Assembly: GCA_022616655.1 (NCBI GenBank)
Contig: JAKEEJ010000075.1
Coordinates: 1 to 11,070 of the forward strand
Source of the DNA: Nevskiales bacterium
GTDB taxonomy: Bacteria; Pseudomonadota; Gammaproteobacteria; Nevskiales; Nevskiaceae
Length of the DNA: 11,070 nucleotides
Direction of reading: 5' to 3'
Shown here: positions 7,277-11,070 of the stretch, piece by piece
Position numbering within the stretch: the stretch's first letter is position 1
How the letters are laid out: the number at the start of each line of letters is the position of its first letter
Notes under the pieces: generated by a model
Told to the model about the DNA's origin: nothing
Databases searched by the model: none
Seen by the model: the letters and a program-made list of their open reading frames with translations, nothing else
Position numbers and translations under genes: made by a program

Positions 7277-8761
7277 ATGAACGCCCCCCTGAAACGGCCC
7301 TCGTTTGCATTCGCCAAGCGGCACGGCGTGGTTGTGGCGGACACTCAAAACGACCCCGTAACGCTGACGTGCCGGCCGGGGGTCACCCTGGACTCGGTGC
7401 AGGAAATCCAGCGCTTTCTCCAGCGCTCGGTGCGGCTGCACCCGGTCCCTCTGCCGGAATTTGACGCCCTGTTGCAACGCACCTATCAGGACCAGACCGG
7501 CGCCGCGGCCGGCCTGATGCAGGGTCTCGAGGAGGAAGAGGACGATCTCGACAGTCTGGCCCAGGCCCTGTCCGAAAAACAGGATCTGCTGGAGGGCGGT
7601 GACGACGCGCCGATCATCAAATTCATCAACGGACTGCTGGTGGAAGCGATCCGGGAGAACGCTTCCGACATCCACATCGAAACCTTTGAAAACCGCCTGA
7701 CCGTCCGCTTCCGCGTGGACGGCGTGCTGCGCGAGGTGTTGTCGCCGCCCAAACTGCTGGCGCCGCGCATTGTGTCGCGCATCAAGGTGATGGCCAAGCT
7801 CGACATCGCCGAGAAGCGCCTGCCCCAGGACGGCCGGATCTCGCGCGCGTTTGGCGGCCGCAAGGTGGACGTGCGCGTGTCCACCATCCCGACCGGGGCA
7901 CAGAATGAACGCGTGGTGCTGCGCATCCTGGACAAGCAGGCCGAGCGCCTGGACCTGGAACATCTGGGCCTGGACGCGGATCAGATTACGACGCTGACGC
8001 GCATCATCCACAAACCGTACGGCATTCTGCTGGCGACCGGCCCGACCGGTTCCGGCAAAACCACCACGCTGTATTCCGCACTGTCGGTGCTTAACGACCG
8101 TTCGCGCAACATCATGACGGTGGAAGACCCGATTGAGTACTACATTGACGGCATCGGCCAGACGCAGGTCAACACCAAAGTCGAGATGACGTTCGCGCGA
8201 GGCCTGCGCGCGATCCTGCGCCAGGATCCCGACGTGGTGATGGTCGGTGAAATTCGCGATCTGGAAACGGCCCAGATTGCCGTGCAGGCCTCGCAGACCG
8301 GCCATCTGGTGCTGTCCACGCTGCACACCAACACCGCGGTCGGCGCCGTCACGCGCCTGCGCGACATGGGTGTGGAGCCGTATCAGATTTCATCCTCGCT
8401 CGTGGGCCTGTGCGCGCAGCGGCTGGTGCGCCAGTTGTGCACACACTGCAAGGAGCCATACCCCGCGGGCCCCCGGGAGAAGGACGCACTGGGTGTGGCG
8501 GAGGAGAAGGCCCTGATCCTGTTCAAAGCACCCGGCTGCCCGCACTGCCGCCACACCGGCTTTCTGGGTCGGACCGGCATCCACGAACTCATTGAGGTGG
8601 ATCGCATACTGGAAACCATGATCCACGACGGCCTCTCCGAACAGAGGCTGGAATCCGCCGCCCGTGAGCGCAGCCCCGGTATTCTGCAATCCGGGCGCAA
8701 TAAAGTCCTGGCCGGGTTCACTACGCTGCGCGAAGTGCTTAGAGTCACCATTGAGGAATGA
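7277..8761 (+). CDS. gspE: Type II secretion system ATPase GspE
   Basis: GspE is the cytoplasmic hexameric ATPase that drives pseudopilus assembly; it docks on GspL and GspF. From ATG 7277 it is 494 aa, near the usual 490-510. The N1E-like region is about 1-100 and includes an acidic patch (LEEEEDDLD). The N2E domain at about 110-240 has the family sequences NASDIHIE and RFRVDGVLRE. The ATPase core has Walker A GPTGSGKTT (Gly255-Thr263, Lys261), Walker B with Glu325 (PDVVMVGEIRD) and a His box (STLHTNTA). The CM zinc-binding domain has both Cys pairs, Cys388/Cys391 (CTHC) and Cys421/Cys424 (CPHC), which distinguishes it from ATPases lacking this module. All catalytic motifs are intact. PilB and other type IV pilus ATPases are relatives, but the gspC, gspD and gspF neighbours settle the assignment. 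Confidence 0.97.
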   Translation: MNAPLKRPSFAFAKRHGVVVADTQNDPVTLTCRPGVTLDSVQEIQRFLQRSVRLHPVPLPEFDALLQRTYQDQTGAAAGLMQGLEEEEDDLDSLAQALSEKQDLLEGGDDAPIIKFINGLLVEAIRENASDIHIETFENRLTVRFRVDGVLREVLSPPKLLAPRIVSRIKVMAKLDIAEKRLPQDGRISRAFGGRKVDVRVSTIPTGAQNERVVLRILDKQAERLDLEHLGLDADQITTLTRIIHKPYGILLATGPTGSGKTTTLYSALSVLNDRSRNIMTVEDPIEYYIDGIGQTQVNTKVEMTFARGLRAILRQDPDVVMVGEIRDLETAQIAVQASQTGHLVLSTLHTNTAVGAVTRLRDMGVEPYQISSSLVGLCAQRLVRQLCTHCKEPYPAGPREKDALGVAEEKALILFKAPGCPHCRHTGFLGRTGIHELIEVDRILETMIHDGLSEQRLESAARERSPGILQSGRNKVLAGFTTLREVLRVTIEE

Positions 8762-8777
8762 ATTCCTAAATGGTAAC

Positions 8778-8865
8778 GGGGACCGGAGTCGGGAGTCAGG
8801 GGTCGGGTAAAACCGAACCCCGCGATTTCTTTGTTCCGTCCCCCGTCCCCCGACTCCCGTCCCCC
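8778..8865 (+). repeat. G-rich/C-rich imperfect inverted repeat between gspE and gspF
   Basis: The left arm 8778-8802 pairs with the right arm 8840-8864 at 21 of 25 positions around a loop of about 37 nt. Both arms are built from GGGGAC, GGAGTC and GGGAGTC-like units or their complements, so each arm is itself a degenerate short tandem repeat. The plus strand of the left side has G-runs at 8778, 8791, 8799 and 8805. The minus strand of the right arm has four G-runs (5, 3, 5 and 5 G) with loops of 2, 4 and 2 nt, a strong G-quadruplex pattern. Similar GGGAGTCGGG-type repeats occur between genes in various proteobacteria (general recollection, not checked). The element fills most of the 113-bp gap. 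A transposable element is not evident, as there is no ORF and no clear target duplication. Confidence 0.8.
8799..8821 (+). other. Nested hairpin followed by a T-rich stretch
   Basis: GGGGTCGGGT (8799-8808) pairs with ACCGAACCCC (8812-8821) at 8 of 10 positions around an AAA loop. TTTCTTTGTT follows at 8826-8835. This resembles an imperfect intrinsic terminator just after gspE. The first four G of its stem (8799-8802) also belong to the larger inverted repeat, so the two folds compete. The two internal mismatches and the 4-nt gap before the T-rich tract make efficient termination doubtful. Confidence 0.35.
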
Positions 8866-8874
8866 ATCTGATCC

Positions 8875-10086
8875 ATGCCGGCTTATGAATTCGTAGCACT
8901 CGACGTCCGCGGACGCCAGGAGAAAGGGCTGCTGGAAGGCGATACGCCGCGCCAGATTCGCGGAATGCTCCGCGACCGCGGACTGACGCCGCTCGCCGTC
9001 CAGGAAGTGTCCGAAACCCGGGCGGCCGCGCGCCCGCTGTTCCAACGCGGGGGATGGACCCACACCGATCGGACCCTGTTCATCCGGCAACTGGCCACCC
9101 TGGCCCGCTCGGGCCTGCCGCTGGATGAAGCCCTGGCCGCCGTCGCCCAGCAGAGCGAAAGCAAGCGTGTCAAGCGCGTCACCCTGGGCGTGCGCAGCGG
9201 CGTACTCGAAGGCAGCAGTCTCGCCCAGGCGCTGGGTCTGTTTCCGAGCGTGTTCCCACCGCTGTTCCGCGCTACGGTCGAGGCGGGGGAACAATCCGGC
9301 AAACTGGACGGCGTCCTGGAACGCCTGGCCGACTACGTCGAGCGTCGCCAGGCCCTGCAGCAGAAACTCATGCTGGCCGCGATTTACCCGGCCATTCTGA
9401 CGCTGGTGGCCATCGGCGTGGTGACACTGCTGCTGACGTACGTTGTGCCCAAGGTCGTGGCGGTGTTTGCCGATCTGGATGCGCAACTGCCGCTGCTGAC
9501 CCGCGCGCTGATTGCCCTGTCTGATTTCCTGCGGGAGTACGGCCCGGGCATCCTGGTGGTACTGGTGGCCGGTGTGTTCCTGTTCAGTGGCGCCCTGCGC
9601 AACGACGCTTTCCGCCGCCGCGTGCACCGCACCCTGCTGCGCCTGCCACTGATGGGCCGGCTGGTGCGCGGCAGCAACGCCGGCCGCTTTACACGCACGT
9701 TGGGCATTTTGTTCGGCAGCGGTGTGCCGATCCTCGATGCCATGCGCATCGGCACCCAGGTGGTTACCAACCTGCCGATGCGCGAGGCCATTGAAGCCGC
9801 CACGCTGCAGGTGCGGGAAGGCGTCCCGCTCAACAAATCGCTGGCGGCCAGCGGGCTATTCCCTCCCATCACCCTGCACCTGATTGCCAGCGGCGAAGCC
9901 TCCGGTCGTCTCGACGACATGCTGGACCGAGCCGCCGAACATCAGGAACGTGAAGTGGAAACCCTGGTGGCCGTGATGCTCGGCCTGCTCGAACCCCTGC
10001 TGATTGTGACCATGGGCCTGATCGTGCTGGGCATTGTCCTGGCCATTCTGCTGCCGATCTTTGATCTGAACCAGCTTGTCAAATAA
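8875..10086 (+). CDS. gspF: Type II secretion system inner-membrane platform protein GspF
   Basis: GspF is the polytopic inner-membrane platform protein that contacts GspE, GspL and the pseudopilus. The 403-aa length is typical. The N-terminus (MPAYEFVALDVRGRQEKGLL) is the canonical GspF opening. Two T2SF repeats are seen at about 65-190 (FIRQLATLARSGLPLDEAL, FRATVEAGEQSGKLD) and about 268-395 (FTRTLGILFGSGVPILDAM, LIASGEASGRLDDML). Predicted TMs are at about 172-194, 222-242 and 368-395, the usual three. The start is fixed by an in-frame TGA at 8869-8871, only one codon upstream, and by family similarity. No Shine-Dalgarno is present; the preceding bases are the C-rich arm of the inverted repeat, so translation or expression relative to gspE may differ. 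It is the last T2SS gene here; a convergent unrelated gene follows after 6 bp. Confidence 0.96.
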   Translation: MPAYEFVALDVRGRQEKGLLEGDTPRQIRGMLRDRGLTPLAVQEVSETRAAARPLFQRGGWTHTDRTLFIRQLATLARSGLPLDEALAAVAQQSESKRVKRVTLGVRSGVLEGSSLAQALGLFPSVFPPLFRATVEAGEQSGKLDGVLERLADYVERRQALQQKLMLAAIYPAILTLVAIGVVTLLLTYVVPKVVAVFADLDAQLPLLTRALIALSDFLREYGPGILVVLVAGVFLFSGALRNDAFRRRVHRTLLRLPLMGRLVRGSNAGRFTRTLGILFGSGVPILDAMRIGTQVVTNLPMREAIEAATLQVREGVPLNKSLAASGLFPPITLHLIASGEASGRLDDMLDRAAEHQEREVETLVAVMLGLLEPLLIVTMGLIVLGIVLAILLPIFDLNQLVK

Positions 10087-10092
10087 GGTCTT

Positions 10093-11070
10093 TCAGGATT
10101 TGAAAAGCTGCCGCGCCATCTGCTTCAGGCCCTTCAGACTCAGAAATGCCGACTTCACGTGCTGGCCATAATCTTTTTTCAGCCGGGACAAATCGGTCTC
10201 GTTTTCCGCAACGACCAGCAGGGTGAGGCTGCCCATCTCGTCGGTTGAACCCTCGCCCCAGCGGACGCGTTGGGGCGGGCTGGAAGGGTTCCGCGGATTG
10301 TCGGCGGAATTGTCGTAGGTAATCGTTGCCGCCAGGCGCGTGCCTTTGGGCAACGCAACAAACTCCTGGAACTGATACGCCCCCTGCCAGTTGAAATCCC
10401 AGTCGCGGATCCACAGCAGGACTTGGGTCTGGCCGTCGGGCAGTTGCGCGCTCAGCTTCATCTGCTTGCCCAGATAGTGGGCGTGTGCAGAGATGATGAA
10501 AGCCCTGGCGTCCACGGGCAGAGTGAACGAATCCTCGATGAGGTATTCCTTCGCGCCGGGTGGAATATCAAGCCCTTCCAGGGCCGCAAACGCAGGGGGC
10601 AGTTGAATGGACGTAAACTGCCGGCGGGGCGCCCGGTCGGCAAAGTAGAGGCCGAATGTGGATATCTCCTGCTCGGGTTTCCCAGAAGGATGGAAATGCG
10701 TGGCAAGGATCAGATCCGCACCCTTGGGGAGATACCAGGCCAGACCCTCGGGCAGGGACACTGCGGGCGCCCCAACCGCCCATCCGCCCAGGCTGCCAGT
10801 GGGGGCCGAAACCGATGGGCTGCTGTACTCCGGCATTGAATCCTTGCGACTGGAAGCGCTGCGAGAAAATCCCCCCATTCCTCTGTCATAACCCGGCCGC
10901 GGGTCTGCCCTGTCCCGCTGGCGGGCGCTGCCCGTGGTGTCGTAGAAGAAAAGGCTGTGGTGTACGACGGTCCGTGCCCCGGGCCGGAACTCAATCGCCC
11001 GCACCCATTTGTCCTCCGGCAGGTTCAGCGGCAGCACGAAGCTGCGGTAGATGTCGGGTCCGTCCGCCGG
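10093..11070 (-). CDS. Copper type II (ascorbate-dependent) monooxygenase-like protein, N-terminus outside the window
   Basis: The C-terminal part of a protein with the PHM/DBM-type copper fold. The frame stays open from 10093 to the window edge; the GTG at 11035-11037 is internal, because upstream codons continue the family sequence (DIYRSFVLPLNLPEDKW). Numbering from that GTG, ligand equivalents are recognisable by motif. His26-His27 (VVHHSLFFY) and His114 (ATHFHPSGK) would form the CuH site. His185/His187 (AHAHYLGK, compare HTHHLGK in PHM) and Met268 (STDEMGSL, compare SDEM in PHM) would form the CuM site. Both copper sites therefore look complete, suggesting an oxygen-activating hydroxylase rather than a relic. 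A Ser/Gly/Met-rich segment at about 50-88 separates the first ligands. The domain ends near 280, followed by a short charged tail. In bacteria this domain often follows a thioredoxin-like or cytochrome-like N-terminal part, which cannot be seen here. Substrate unknown. Confidence 0.82.
   Translation of the reverse strand, partial: PADGPDIYRSFVLPLNLPEDKWVRAIEFRPGARTVVHHSLFFYDTTGSARQRDRADPRPGYDRGMGGFSRSASSRKDSMPEYSSPSVSAPTGSLGGWAVGAPAVSLPEGLAWYLPKGADLILATHFHPSGKPEQEISTFGLYFADRAPRRQFTSIQLPPAFAALEGLDIPPGAKEYLIEDSFTLPVDARAFIISAHAHYLGKQMKLSAQLPDGQTQVLLWIRDWDFNWQGAYQFQEFVALPKGTRLAATITYDNSADNPRNPSSPPQRVRWGEGSTDEMGSLTLLVVAENETDLSRLKKDYGQHVKSAFLSLKGLKQMARQLFKS

Noticed and set aside
6905..8326. A 473-codon open frame on the minus strand across gspD/gspE
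   Set aside because: It is antisense to well-conserved gspD and gspE coding sequence, its translation is rich in His, Arg and Gln as expected of a GC-rich shadow frame, and it shows no recognisable domain.
8778..8865. CRISPR-like array from the repeated GGGAGTC units
   Set aside because: Units are 6-10 nt, degenerate and in opposing orientation, with no regular spacers and no cas genes; they form one hairpin, not an array.
8383..9627. A 414-codon open frame on the minus strand across gspE/gspF, spanning the inverted repeat
   Set aside because: Its translation mirrors the opposite strand of GspE and GspF; it has no family motif and no ribosome site. It stays open through the repeat by chance.

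Overview
The window is GC-rich, densely coding bacterial DNA. It carries half of a type II secretion system (T2SS), a membrane-bound CHASE2 class III nucleotide cyclase, an S9-family serine peptidase and a copper monooxygenase-like protein. GspC/D/E/F-type proteins, the CHASE2 cyclase and the base composition suggest a proteobacterium, most likely a gammaproteobacterium. This is inferred from protein character only; no rRNA or other taxonomic marker is present.

Layout. (1) 1-1904, plus strand: 3' part of an S9 peptidase (beta-propeller plus alpha/beta-hydrolase) whose N-terminus lies left of the window. (2) 1910-4156, minus strand: CHASE2 / three-TM / class III cyclase, convergent with the peptidase with only 5 bp between stop codons. 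(3) 4157-4250: divergent intergenic region holding weak candidate promoters in both directions. (4) 4251-10086, plus strand: gspC-gspD-gspE-gspF. C, D and E are closely spaced (16 and 10 bp gaps). E and F are separated by 113 bp filled by a G-rich/C-rich inverted repeat. (5) 10093-11070, minus strand: C-terminal part of a PHM/DBM-like copper type II monooxygenase domain protein, convergent with gspF (6 bp gap) and running off the right edge.

How it fits together. The gsp genes encode the inner-membrane connector (GspC), outer-membrane secretin (GspD), cytoplasmic ATPase (GspE) and inner-membrane platform protein (GspF) of one secretion machine. Pseudopilins (GspG-K), GspL/M and the prepilin peptidase are absent and must be encoded elsewhere if the system works. 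The S9 peptidase and the copper protein are of kinds often exported, but neither N-terminus is visible, so a link to the T2SS is only positional. The cyclase is a signalling gene transcribed away from the T2SS genes.

No gene-free stretch exceeds 300 bases. Most of the window is recognisable biology. The least explained element is the palindromic G/C-tract repeat between gspE and gspF, which ends 9 bp before a gspF start codon that has no visible Shine-Dalgarno sequence. I found no clear evidence of a wholly new system.
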